This document shows positions 25,081-39,404 of a stretch of DNA of 64,000 nt, piece by piece. The translations under genes and the position numbers were made by a program. The notes beneath the pieces are model-generated. The model saw nothing but the letters and a program-made list of their open reading frames with translations. It did no database searches and had not been told where the DNA came from. Each line of letters begins with the position of its first letter. Position 1 is the first letter of the stretch. Origin of the DNA: Ricordea florida (Eukaryota > Cnidaria > Anthozoa > Corallimorpharia > Ricordeidae); assembly GCA_949710005.1 (NCBI GenBank), contig OX453274.1:30576940-30640939 (forward strand). Direction: 5' to 3'.

Positions 25081-26974
25081 GGTGCTATGCTCTAACCAAC
25101 TGAGTTATCAAGCCAACTGGGAGCTGATCATTTTTGAGTTCGTAAGATACCCGTAGAGGATGAAGGAATGAATGTGAATATATAAGAATTTCCTATACGT
25201 GAACTGCGGAAGAAAGTTTTAGGTGAAAGATCGTCGCAGTTATCTGGACAACTTAAGCAGTTGCGAAGATAAGACCTCAAAATGCAATACCGGTGGTGGG
25301 TAATTTCCAGTATGACCTTCTCTAATTTCATGGCTGCTTAAGTTGTGTACATATATCAGGGCGCGACGAAAGTGCCGCCCGATAGCCCGGGGCTAGTGGA
25401 ATGACTTGTCGGGCTAGCGTTTTCTTATCGTAGCTTGCCCGACGGGCAAGCACCGTTGGTTCCTCTTTTCTGACGCTAAATTGAGCTTTTATACCAAAAC
25501 GTGTGTAGCAGAAAGCTCCTGAGAGAAAATGATAACATTTTGAGACCAAATTATAGTAGCGTGACAACGTTTTGCGCCGCATTTTAGTTGCCGCAATAGA
25601 GTTTGTCAGCTTGACGAGCTTTGAAGAGAATTTACTTCATCGAATGTCGACAGACTTCAGATTACAGTGCTAGTTTAATTGACCGATCGCAACGTTCATG
25701 ACATTCACAAAAATAACTGTGTTGTGATTTCCGTAAATTCATAATATTTTTGACCGTCAACGGGGGTAAAATGTAAAATACTACGAAGAATTAGTTTATA
25801 TCTATGCCTGGTATCAGTACTTGTATTTTGTGTAATTAAATCTGATTATTCTTTATAAACAATTTAATTTTGGGCTAGCTCCTCAGAGCTTCAGGCTAGT
25901 AACCTCAAGTAACAGCTTGCCCGAAGGGCAACCTGATCTTTTCATTTTTCGTCACACCCTGATATATGTAAGTGCGATGATCAATTAATATCATTACATG
26001 ACCTTCTCTGTAGGGTTGAGCGATAAAGAGGAGATGGCTCTGATTGATATCATGGTTTGCGCCTGTCAACAAGCATCCTCAGGTCTGGGTCCACCCGGAA
26101 GAGCGGCGCGTAAAGGCAAAGAAAAAAGAACAGCGCTTAGTGACAAGAAAGATCTCAGTGGACACTTTATGAAGACACTCCCTGAGTTGTTAAATAAGGT
26201 ACTTTTTTGTTCCACTATTACGTCATTTTGCCATAGAAGGTCAAGAGAACACGCAAAATATCTAAATACCCAAATATCTGAATACCTCGGTCGTGTGTAC
26301 AGACCTTACTGTGTTCGGTCTGCACTCACGACCTCTGTCAAGATTCTCCCATACAGACCTCCTGCTCGGTTAATAAGAGCTAAGTATGAACTTTTGAATA
26401 ATCTGGACTGTTAACGTGGAGAGTCTCTTATAGCTTTGTAATTTTGCTGCAGTTTGGTACAGATGTTGAGAATGCTACAAACTTGGTTTCACTTCCACAA
26501 TATTTCGACTTGGAAGAGTATGGTCAAAGGAGGCTAGGAAAGGTTAGCAGGAATAATTTTTTTTACTCTAATTAACTGGAAAAAGTATTGCTGCATTTAA
26601 TTAACAGGCCTATGCAGGGCGTCAAATTGCGCCTAATACAGGCGCCAATGCGACTAAATTTTCCACTTTGGCGACCAAATCGACCAAATCCCGAAAGTTA
26701 GTAATGGTAATAGGACTGAGTGGAGTCCAATTCGGTCTGTAATCATACGAGTGATTAACAAATCGGACGACCGCGTAGCGGGAGTCCGATTTGTTTAATC
26801 ACGAGTATGATTGTAGACCGAATTGGACGACACGAAGTCTTATTACCAATTAATCATAACTTAAACAAAATTTTTCATATATAAACTTATTTTTTTCTTA
26901 ATCAAAACACATGAAATTCCAAGATTTGTTTGCTAGCAGTGAAAAAGAAAGCCATTTAAGCGCGCGCGTGATGG

Positions 26975-27009
<35 letters not shown>

Positions 27010-27363
27010 TGTCCTATTTAACTGTCCTATTAAGGCTGAAATCAGGGCAGTTGATAGCCAATCAGATTTGAGAATTTTGTTATAGTTATGATTAGTAATG
27101 GTAATAGGACTGAGTGGAGTCCAATTCGGTCTGTAATCATACGAGTGATTAACAAAATCGGACGACCGCGTAGCGAGAGTCCGATTTGTCACGAGTATGA
27201 TTGCAGACCTAATTGGACGACACGAAGTCTTATTACCAATTAATCATAACTTTAAAAATTTTTTTGATATATAAACTTCTTTTTTTTTAAATAAAATCAC
27301 ATGAAATTCCAAGATTTGTTTTGCTAGCAGTGAAAAAAAGCCATTTAAGCGCGCGCGTGATGG

Positions 27364-27398
<35 letters not shown>

Positions 27399-30279
27399 TG
27401 TCCTATTTAACTGTCCTATTAAGGCTGAAATCAGGGCAGTTGATAGCCAATCGGATTTGAGAATTTTGTTATAGTTATGATTAGTCGCCAAATTGGCGAC
27501 TAGAATTTCTAATCACATCTTACCTAGAGATTAAGTGATTGTTGAAGGTTTGTAAAGATAAATCTACAGCAAAGTTCCTCATTAAACTCATCTCCAAAAC
27601 GCAGCACATGTGCGAAGGTAAATCCACTAGACGCCATCTTGTATTTAGGTAACCTAGCACGTGCAAATTGCGGGCTCGTTTTTCATCGTGTTTGACAACA
27701 TGTCGACCACGTGAGCCCATTTAAACATCATGGCCACCAACTTTCTGGAATTGGCTACCACTTTAAAATATTTAGGAGCCAAATGGCTACCAGAAAAAAA
27801 GTTAATTTTACGCCCAGGGTCATCATTGATGTGTTGGAGTAGGTCGTGGTTTCTCTACACCATTCCTGTTCATTCTTTCTAGACGCCATCTTGTATTTAG
27901 ATAACCTTTCACGTTGTATATGAACCATTGTAGTGTCCTCTTTGTAGCAGGTGCAAATTGCAGGCTTATTTTTCATCGCGTTTGACAACATGTCGACCAT
28001 GTGAGCTCATAAACAAAATGGCCACCAACTTTTTGGAATTGGCTACCACTTTAAAATATTTAGGAGCCAAGTGGCTACTGGAAAAAATGTTAATTTATAC
28101 GCCCTGCTATGTAGTTGTTTTTTCTTTTGTATTTTATATCTTGAATTTTTTAACATCAATTATCTGTAGGGTGTTTCTTAAATAATTTTGAGGCCATTTC
28201 TCTACCCATCTTACCCATTCCTTTTCTCGTTAACCTAACCCCATTTCACCTTTTTGCCAGAATGGCCTTGATTTTTTTTTCAAATGATGGCGTCAAATTC
28301 CTTTTTTTCTGTCACGGAAAGCACGGAAATCAACTTGACCAAATAAAAGTAAGAAATTTTCAAGCCGCGCAACCATTGGTACCCCGTCAGTCAGGTGTTA
28401 GTTCACTGTCAAATCCAACGTAGTTTTTTCGCTAATCTACTGTCACTTTCATCATGAAGTCTGTTTCTTGTTATGTTAATTTTGTCTTTAGTATCTGGAT
28501 GAACTTCTTGCGCAGCTGAATGATATCGTGGAAAAACACTCAGATCCTAACGTGAGTATATTATTATTAAATATCAACTCGGCAAACTTTGGATTTTGAA
28601 AAGAAAAACTTCACAGGTTTTTACACCGAGGTAAAGCCAACACTGATTTAAAATATGCGAATATTATATTTTATTATATAGACACGAGTGTATACCACTC
28701 GTAAAATTCATAAGAAGTACATCCGGGACCCGAGTGGTTTATTTTCCATAATCTCACACGTGAGTTTATTGATGACGTAATTTCGGTAATTTCCCTCCGA
28801 AATTTGTATCGATGTCTTTTTGTCTATATAATAAAAAGAACATTACACGGCGGCTTGAAGATATGAATTTTATTTTCTCGTTGCAAAAACAATATTTTAC
28901 TCACTCGCTGCGCTCGTTCGAAAAATATTGTTTTGCCACTCGAAAATAAAATTCATATCTTCGCGCCATCGTGTAATATCCTCTATATATACCACACAAG
29001 TGAATAGTGCATTTCGCGCATTCTGATTGGTTTACTCGGAGGTGATTAGAAAAGTACTATTCACCTCCGTACAGCCGACGAGAAAGAAAACGGCTTCCCG
29101 TTTCGGTTACCGAAGGGGAAATTATTTGAATAAACGCATAGTTATTTGGCTTGTGTGGTATATCCAAAAACAATTATTCACCTCGGTGTCGGTGAAAGTG
29201 GTGTATATTTACCTCGCTGCTTAGCGACTCGGTAAATATCCACCACTATTCACCTCCACTTCGGTGAATAGTTGTTAAATATGTAAAAATGTTGTTAATA
29301 CTGCGAGTTTCAGATCTTCAATAATGCTTTGTTATTGTATTTAATAGCTCCTTGACGAGTGCGGGAAGAGCTTGAAAACCTTAACAGACAATGAATTCAC
29401 CCTTGCCTCCTCTGCTGTGAGTATATGTTAGAAACAGATTATCAACGTTATTTTCTTGAAACTTCGAGGAGTGTCAAATTCACACAAATTGATTAATTTT
29501 GAGTTGTCCAACGTAGTCTAACAGGGTTTTCAATAAGAATTGTAGTAGCAGGAGAATTGTGTAAAGTAACAGGAGAATATTCTGAAGGCGCTCCATGTCT
29601 GAATTTAAAACTAGCTTAGGCCATCTAAATTTGACCGGAGAATTCTTCGTAGTAGCCGGAGAATTCTCTGATCTCTGATGCCTAATGAACACCCTGAGTC
29701 TAATAGACCACGATTTTCCAATTTATAGTAATCTAGGATAAAGAATGCAATTTGATAATAATGAAAATAATGATAGTAATAATAATGATAATGATAATCA
29801 TGTTAATAATAATATTGAAAAAGGTAAGCTGTCAAGAAAGGGGCAGAGAAAGCATGTAGATATGGAGATTTCCGGACAGATGTAGCGTGTATGTAAAATA
29901 TGAAAACTACCATAATCCCCATAACCATGTAATCTAGACAGACTGAGAATCAAACCTACACCTGCACACTACAGAAATCAACCTTGTTTAGAACTGCCAG
30001 TGTTCTGCGCAAAGTGCTCTCTACATGTCGTCAACATGACTCGACGGGGAGTAAACGATATACTATGCAAATAGTCAGTATCTTTGTTTTTCGCAGCTTA
30101 ACATTCTTAAAATATGGTCACTTTTAAACAGTTTGGCATAATAGGTTGCTTTTAGTATAGGTAATAGCATGGTTTGTAGTGATATTTGGAATAAATACCA
30201 CGAGGGATATTTCAAAATTGTTGTACGTAATTTCAAGAGCCGTTAGGCGAGTGAAATTTGAGACAATTTTGAAATATCT

Positions 30280-30311
<32 letters not shown>

Positions 30312-33300
30312 ATCATGCTATTATTTCTTTATACTACTACTCGCAAAAGGTTTGTAATTTTCACATGCAGGTATTTCAAATTAAGCAGAAATACCACTGC
30401 TCTTAGCCAATCAAATTACAGAAATTTCTCACGTAGTAGTATAAGTTTTGTTATTTTGGTCTATTTTCGCATTGAATTTTTAATGACCACTGTCCATCTT
30501 CCTCGGAGTTTAAAATCGGACTTACACATTTAACCTGAATTTGATACTTTTTGTGCTGTGTGTATTTCTCAGTAAAAAGGCCTTTTCAGCTGCTCTTGGG
30601 AATTTTTCCTTTTTTTACAATTTGACCCCCAACGTTTGTATGCTATAAGAGTGGAGGTTTCCTTTACAGCCATACCCAGTTATAACGTGTTTTTACTCAC
30701 TGATCAGGATGTGTGCAAGAACAAACTCGTTGACTCATTTGTGGGCAAGTTTAAAGAAAACCTGAAGGATGGCTTGGATGCTGTAAGTGATGAGACCAGA
30801 GTATTTTGTTAACTGTAAATCGTCTATTATTGGTGGCTTATTTATTATTATTATTTATTTTTATTATTATTTATTTTCTTTAAAATGAAATTAAAACTTT
30901 ATTCTCAAATTTCAATTAACGTACACCTATATATATACAAAAAAACTACTTTCAAAAACTTCTAAAGCAAGTGAATTTGTTAAAAAATGAGAAAATGCAA
31001 AAGAAATTGGAAAATGTATACATATAACATATCCATATAAATATCTATATTTATGCCAAAATCAAAATCCTAATTCTAAAAATAGATATGAATAGATCTT
31101 AATTTTAAAAATATATATTATTTATTATTATAACTATTATTTATTATTATTATAATTGTTATTTATTATTATTATTATTATATTTGTAAATAATGTACAA
31201 ATTTGTTAGGAAGTGTTAAGAAAGGATTGAATTTTATTATTATTATTATTTATTTTTATTGTTATGGTTATTTATTATTAATATTATTATTATTGTTATT
31301 TATTATTGTTATTATTATTGTTGTTGTTGTTTTATTTATTATTATTTTTGGGAGGAGACGTGGGGGGGGGAGCTTATTAGAGGGGTTGGCTTTTTGATTT
31401 AGTGGCATTGTAGGTTTACCGTATTTAAAGATTTTCAGTTTCGTAGGTTTAAGAGTTTCACCCTTGTTTTTGTTACAAGAATCCCGAAACTCTAGAAATA
31501 CAAATTGCCATATTAACCTACAGAAGAGCCGCAGTCTTAGTGATTTCTTGTTTATTATTCTTCTAATCAATGAAGCAGTAACGTCAGAAATTGAACTGCT
31601 TAGACGCAAGTAAATCGTGGTACTTCATTTGGAATTGTGCGTGATATTTTTTGTTCAGTGGGAGGGGAGGGTGGGGCGATGAGGTGACTTAATTATTTCC
31701 TTCTTCTAGAGAGCTGACTCATTTCGGTTGGGCCGGACAAGGAAAATATTTGGTTCTGGTTCACGACTCACGGACTTCGCCGCGCTCGGTCCGTACGTCT
31801 TGACCTCGAGCCAACTGATTTCCCGTCCGGCCTTCCCACTCAGTCAATAAGCACATAATATACAACGGTTTTCCTGAAGTCTGATTGGCTCTATTTTCTA
31901 TGACATGGTACATTTTTCACTCATTAACTTGTTTCTATGTCCTTGTTCCTCGTCTGGTGTTAAGTAATCTTCAATGCGGATAATCCCAATGTGCAAAAAA
32001 AAAGTTTTTATAACCGTTTTAGGATGATGAAGACGACCAAGAAAGATTTGCGTTACTTGTGAATCTGACAAGAATAAACTCATTCTACAAGTGAGTTCCT
32101 TCACAATGTTTTGTCAACTCGTTTACTCCCACGATCTGAGTAGCAGCTCTCCTAAATGAGTACCATACATTTTGTTACAAACGAATTTTGAGAATTTGGT
32201 ATTTCGTAAATTCATTATCTTTAAGTTGATCACTTTGTTCAATTGTCATAGTCAAGTTTCCTTACATTGTAATGCTGGAGAAAATGAGGAAGAGAACATA
32301 ACCCCGTCTGATATGGGTGGGGGACAGAATCTATTTTTAGCGTGGAATCTATTTATATCTTGTTCAATGGCTGCGCGATTTCCCCATGGCGCATTGAAAT
32401 TACCACCACGTGATGAGAAGGACATCAGCCATTGGTCAGTTAAAGTAGTTTCCGGATCTAAAAATAGATTCTGTCCCCTTATCATAGTAAGAGAACCCAG
32501 TATGGAAGATGCGTTAACTTACGTCATTTTCTCTTGGTTTCTTTGATGCTTCATGATCTGCGTGATTTTGCATCACAAATCCAGATTCGGATCATACCAT
32601 AGGAACGCACCCGTTTACATGCTTTCTCATCATGTTAGGGCTGTATAACGACTCAAAAACCAATCTTTTAGAACGCAACTGTTCATTTTCATCGGCTCCA
32701 TTTTACAACCTTCGAAAAACACGCTCGACCGCGGAATTTTACTACATGTGTTAAAATTACGTCATGCACGAGCAGTTCACGTGCTGCGGCAAGTCTTTGA
32801 AGTTCCTACACATGTCAACCAGTCTTTCTTTGTTTTTTTTTTCTTTATCAACCTGACAGTGTTTTGTGATAAATAGTGTATATTTAATGTAGTGTAATGT
32901 GATGAAGTTGTATGTATGTGATGTCTGGTTCACTCAGCATATTCTCTAAAGATGTAATTACAATTTATTATATCCCAGAACGCGCGGGCCGTGTTCCCTT
33001 GTACGGCCCGCTAAATTTGAAACTTTTTCCTGATTCTGGATTCAAATCTCACTTTAGGCTGGTTTGTAGGTAGAAAACTATATGAACATTTGGTAGGCGT
33101 TGTCCTAAAAATGGAGCTCCGACCCCGTAAAGTCATAGGGACTTTACGGAAACGGGTCCCTGGTTTGTTGTCTGAACATTTTAGTATTTATTACAACCAT
33201 TTTGAAATCACTGGTGATCCCTGCAATTTGATTGGCCCATAGCAGTGTGACTTATTCACTAATAATATACATGCAAAAATTTCAGCATGCTCATTGGCTG

Positions 33301-36300
33301 AGAGCACGTCAATTAATGCCAAACAGTGCAGAAAATTGAAATTGAGTGCAAAAAGTTGAAATTGAGTGCAGAAAGTTGAAATTAAATTTTTGCATGTATA
33401 TTATTAACAAGTAATCACATGATTTGTCTCGTGCAATTTGGGATAAATCAGCACTCGTAAATTTTTCAAAGACTACAAATTGCACTCGCCCTACGGGCTC
33501 GTGCAATTTGGTTAGCCTTTGAAAAATTTACTCTCGCTGATTTATCCCAAATTGCACTCAAAATCATGTGATTACCTATACAAATTGCACCATTTTTTGC
33601 TCTAAATCGCATCATTTTTAAAAAGTTACTCTTTTTTCAAAACCCGGGCTTCCTGAAGTGGATAAATAAATAAGTATTGACAAAAAACTGTGATTTCAAA
33701 ATGAGTGTAATAAAGTGGTAATTGAACTTCGTGTCGTGCAATTTTGGTCAAATATCGAACTCGCGCTACGCGCTCTTTCGATATTTGAAATCACGCGTAT
33801 GATTTCAAACCAAATTGTAGTCCACTCAGTTCAATTACCATTATTAATCAACGTTTGTTGCGTTTGACAGGTCACATAACCTTAACAAGTGGAACCTCTA
33901 TGATGATTTGTCTTACATCATGGAGTTGGCTACCAAGGAAAGTGTCCCAGATGAGGTAGGTAACGTGTTCAACCAAATAGAGACTCTTATTTTTAGCTGG
34001 TCTTCAATCCACTGTCAAATGTAATGACGCTATTGCCATTGGCTTCGTTTCTGCCTTGCTGCTATAGGTAATTGGCTGAAGAATCTCTCGCCATTTTTCA
34101 GCCAATCAAACTAAAACTAATGGTGATTGAGCCGCGCGCATTTTCTCACTCTCGGCTCTGACGCAGTTTTTTTTCATTTAAATTCTGATTGGCTAATGTG
34201 GATGCGTGTGCCAACTCTGATTGGACAAATTATTTACTTTGGCTCAGGTTTCTCGACGATTAATCAAAACCTCTCTAGTGTTTTAGCCTGACTTCTGTCT
34301 CTTTTTTCTGGTTTCAGATTCTGGAGCTTGCATTGTCCAGTACCCAAATGTTGCTAATGTGGAGTTTGGTAGACATTGATGCCGATAACCCAGAAAAGGT
34401 AAACCACGTCTTGCCGGTTTTATTTCAGCAAAATAAGTATGCCCTCTTTTTGGAACATATGGCAACAGATTCTCCCAGAATTCGCAGAAAAAATCGCGGA
34501 ATTGAATTCTGACAAATAAGTCTTACACCTTCAGAGCTATTGTCGAATACCGTCTCCAAACCAAATCGATATAACAGAAATCGTGAGGCTTACAAGAATA
34601 ACGAAACTACTCCCAACACTGTGCACCGACCCCTCCCCTAACCCAGTAAGTTATAATAAGTTAAACAGTTAATGTTAATGTTGGGCCAGGGGAGGGGTAG
34701 GTGCACAGTTGTCCAGATACTTGCGTTGATCATGCAAAGTATCCCACTCTTCTTTAAAGAATTCTCTCGGCTTTTGTTGAGTGCTTTCATTTGGTCTTTC
34801 TAATGCTAAGTCATTGCCACTGTCTGAATTGCTCAGAAGCCAAAAAAAAAGTTGTGACTGCTTGCACACGTTTTCCCGCGCTTGCGGCTGGTGGCACGTA
34901 CCCGCTCCCAACGCTGATTGGTACATAGGAAATAATGGCTCAGTTCTGATCGTCTGGAGTATTTCCTTCGTGTAGATTTTAAACCGGCCAGTTTACTTTA
35001 ACACGAACTATTGATGGAAATGGCGTGCAAAAGTTAAATTCTATTACGTTTCTAACCGTAGTGCAAACGTACTGATGCATTTTAAATATACTTGAACAAT
35101 TGAATCATATACAGCGCTCCAAGCTCACGTTTTCAAAAAGTCACCTTTTGGCGACCTTCAATTGTAAAATGGTCGCCAAAAAAAAATAATTTTCGTCGCC
35201 AAAAAAGAAGTTGCGGCCAGGGGCGGTTTTTCGTGTATGTTACATGAATGTCTACTACGCCGAGCGACACGTTAGCAACACTTTTCTTTGCCGAATTGTT
35301 ACGTTTACTCGCTTCTCAATTAAAAGATTGTAATAACGGGCAAGACAAAGAGAAGGAAGAGACTTCGATGTCTGGTATTAGAAATGGTTTATTACAAAGC
35401 TGCTGATTTCCAGGTCGACCGTGGCGGCAAATCGTCTGCGGTCACTGAAGCGTCTCAACAGAGAAGTGTCTCTGTCAGCTTCTGTCGGGGTGGATGTAAG
35501 TTCCGCTCCTCAGCAGGGTACAGGAAGTATAGTTTGGCTTCTTCCCAGTTTACGCTCATTTTAGGTTTACGCATTCGTATCGAGTAAGCGGAACGGCGAG
35601 ACAGAGAAAGACCGGCGATACTGTCGTTTTTACTTTTGATAATAAGACCAAACATCGATTAATTTTCCAAGTAAATTTCTTTTTTAATCTGTTGGTCGCC
35701 AATTGGCGACTTTCGTCAAAATTTCAGTCGCCAAAAATTTTTCACTCGCCATGGCGACCAAAATGGTCGCAGATTGGAGCGCTGATTTAGGATAGATCGC
35801 AATTGCTAAAATATGTGGTAACACTGCGATGGTCATATGTTCTATAGATTTAGTTGTGTTTAACTTTGTCTCTATTTAACAATTAGATTGTGAGCTCGAG
35901 CTTTCTATGGGGTGATAGTTGATGAAACCGAAGGCCGAATCAACTATCACCTCTTATAGTTCACCATTAAATTTTCTCTGATTCTTATTGGTCCAAATTG
36001 ATCACGTGATGCGATAGTGTTCATCTGCGGAGAGGCACTATCAGCCCATAGGAAAATACCCGGATGGATAGTACTCGTCCGTGAAAATGTGAATTTTCTG
36101 ACAGTTATACCATATTTTTAGCCAATGTACGTTGCTAATTATTGAAATTTCAGGCTGTACGCATGGATAAGTATTCGATTGATCTGCATTTAGTGGATTT
36201 TGACTGTTTTTCAACTGGCGCGCGGAAGAAAATTTAGTGGTGAACAATAAAGACAGTAGACTGTTTGTCTCGGAACTATCGGTCCGATAGTTGCCCCTTG

Positions 36301-39300
36301 GAAATTTGATGTTCTGAAAACTAGCATATTTACCCTCGAAACTTTGCATCTCGGGCAAATATTTCTTTATGAGAATATATATAAGAATTTCTTTATAAGA
36401 ATATAATTTCCGCGGAGCAACTATCGATAGTTCCTCGACAGAAACACTATTGTTTAAATAGAACTCGAGAGCGAATAATCTCATTGTTTTAGTAAAAATC
36501 ATAAAGGAATCGTGTGTCAGTGAAAAAACTACCAAGATACTAAATCTTCGTGGGAAAATTCACTAAAGCGCTAAGACGTCGCTAGTGCTGCACTCTTATA
36601 GCTGATAGTGAGCAGAAGCTCAGCCATTCAGTTTGCGGCATTTGCAGTAGTATACTAGTAGATTTTTACTAATTTTTTCTTAGCATGAAGTGCGTTTACT
36701 GAAGCGTCGAGTCAGTCAGTTCATGTCGCAGTGTGATGAAGTCATACAGTTTGGTGGTGCATCAGTACAAAGAGCGGTAAGCCTGGTTATGTCAGCAACC
36801 AACAGCCTGTGTATTGTGTTTATTCTAGTTCACTCTTCAGCCAAGCAATATTTTTACTCCCAGTTGCATCCTAGAAGCAGCGTTATACTGGTCAAAAATA
36901 GCGAGAAAGAGGAACTCCGAACGTGACAAAATATATGACAATGTATAGAATATTAAATCGCGTACCAGTAAAGGATGTTTTACATTGAATCACATTACAT
37001 TACATCACTATAGCAATACGTTACTTTGCACCGCTTTCCATTACATTTTAGTGCATCATGTCACATCACATTACACTACATTACACCAATATACAGCACA
37101 TAACGGTGCACATTTCATTTTAGTGCATCATGTCACATCACATTACACTACATTTCCTTACATAAGTTTATAGTTTATAGCATTGCATTACATTGCATTG
37201 CATTAAATGCCCTCATTTTGCTGCATTTGTTTTTCTTAGGCCTTCATTGCTCTGTGTGATCTACTTGTTATTTTTGCCAAACAGTTAAAGCATAGAGGTG
37301 AGGAGCAGTAGCTACTGCTACTTATCCTTCTTCACTTTTTAAGGAAGGTTTCTGATAATACTGGGCTAAGACGAACCCTTCGTTCTCTCACCATGATTTT
37401 TTAATAGTAGTTGTTTAATTTTATTTGGTTTTGGCTACTTTAAGATATTGAATTGATTCAACTCTTGTATGAGGAAAATTGCAATTCTTCAAACTAAAGT
37501 TTTATTAATTACACTTGATAACTAGAAGTGCTACGGAGATATTTGTTGTGAAATGGTTAAAGTTAAGCACTCCGTATGGTTTGCCTAGTTGTTGACTTTA
37601 TTTGCTTATTTTTAGTTTATTTTAATTTTTTTTTTTTTACCTTCACCTTTATTGAACATAGCCAGGACTTAATTTGCATTCAATACAACTGAAAGAATAA
37701 GGGAAACACTATTTATTATTGCAGCTCCTACTCTGACGGCTCTTGTGTACGAAGCTGACAACAGCATGCAAGTGAGATTACGGGATTTTGTGGTTAGTCA
37801 CGTGTTCACTGATCTCGGGGAGGACGAACCAGAGGAAGAGGACGGTGAGAAAACACGCATGCCCAGTTATCACTTTGAGTCACACACAGGTGCCTTCTCT
37901 TCAGACTTTGATTAACGCGCGCTTCTTCCTTACGGGCTTTGAATTACGCAAGTCTTTTTTTTACGGGCTTTGAGTCTCGCAAAGCCCTTATACAGGCCTA
38001 ATGAGCCACTCAGTCTCTTTACTGCAGTCTTTGAGTCACGCGTGTCTTTTCACTGTAGCCTTTGAGTCACGCATGTCTCGACAAGAGATTTGCGTCACGC
38101 ATGTCTCTTTCTTGCAAACAGGTGTCTCCACATCAGGCTTTTATTCACGCGCGTCCTTTCACTACAGGCCTTGAGTGGCGCGTGCCTCTGCTCTACGGGC
38201 TTTGAGTCACGCATGGTTCTTGACTGCAATTAAAGTCACGCATTTTTCTCCACGACAGGCTTTGAGTCACGTGCGTCTCTTTACTCCAATTTTTAAGTCT
38301 CGAGGATGTCGCATTTGTGTAGCTGACTGTGAATGTTAAGAAATCTTCACCTGTTTAGTTATGAATTAAATGAATGAAGGATTTGTTTATTTGTGGTTGG
38401 ATGAAGGTCTCACTGTAGGGCCCACACTTTGAGTCAGTGTCTCACGAGCCATGTTAAGGAAGGATATTTTAAAGTTTGTGATCGTTTTTTTCCAGATGAA
38501 CAAACAGATGCTAGTGCCGAAGAGTTGAACAGTAAGAGGATCGTATTAGCGGCATTTTGCAAGCTTGTAGCATTCAATGTGATCGAGATGAAGCTAGTTG
38601 CCCCAGTATTTGGTTATCTTATTAAGGTAAGACAAAACAAAGGCGACTTTGGCCTAAAATGACCTTTCTTTTTTAAAATGAATGTGTAAGTAAGTTATCT
38701 GATGTATATTGGCTTCATTAGCATTCTTGAATTCTTGAAGGGTCTTGATGAAGTAGTGGATGTGTGCGCTAAATCAACCCATAATTATTATTATTATTGT
38801 TATTTTCATTATCATTATTATTATTGTTATTTTCATTATCATTATTATTATTGTTATTTTCATTATCATTATTATTATTATCAAAGAAAAATTGCTGTTT
38901 TCAATGTTAGCATATAACAGCACAAAGTTCATTTTAGTAAAAATCTACTGGTAGACTATTACAAATGCCGCGATCTGATTGGCTGAGCTACTGCAGACTA
39001 TCAGCCATCATAGTTCATCCCCAAATTTTCTCCGATTTTTATTGGTTTAAATCGATCACGTGATGCGATAGCGTTCGTCCGCGGAATGACACTATCAACC
39101 CCTAGTACTCTTCCGAGGAAAATACCCGGATGGATAGTATTCGTCTGTGAAGAAGATGTAACTAGGGAATTATTGACATTTGTGACAGGCTGTACGCATG
39201 AATAAATATTTGATTGATCTGATTTAGTGGATTTTGACTGTTTTTCTGCTGGCGGGCGGAAGAAAATTTATAAGGGCTTACAATATTTGTCATCACATTA

Positions 39301-39361
39301 AAGCATAGTTACATGACATTACAGTGCTTCACATCACCTTCAATAATAATATTATTATTAA

Positions 39362-39404
<43 letters not shown>

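Noticed and set aside
36041-36535. 164-codon open frame on the minus strand
   Set aside because: It is the longest single frame, but it runs through family B and related hairpin sequence (ACTATCG repeats), has no recognised domain, and shorter versions appear at other copies.
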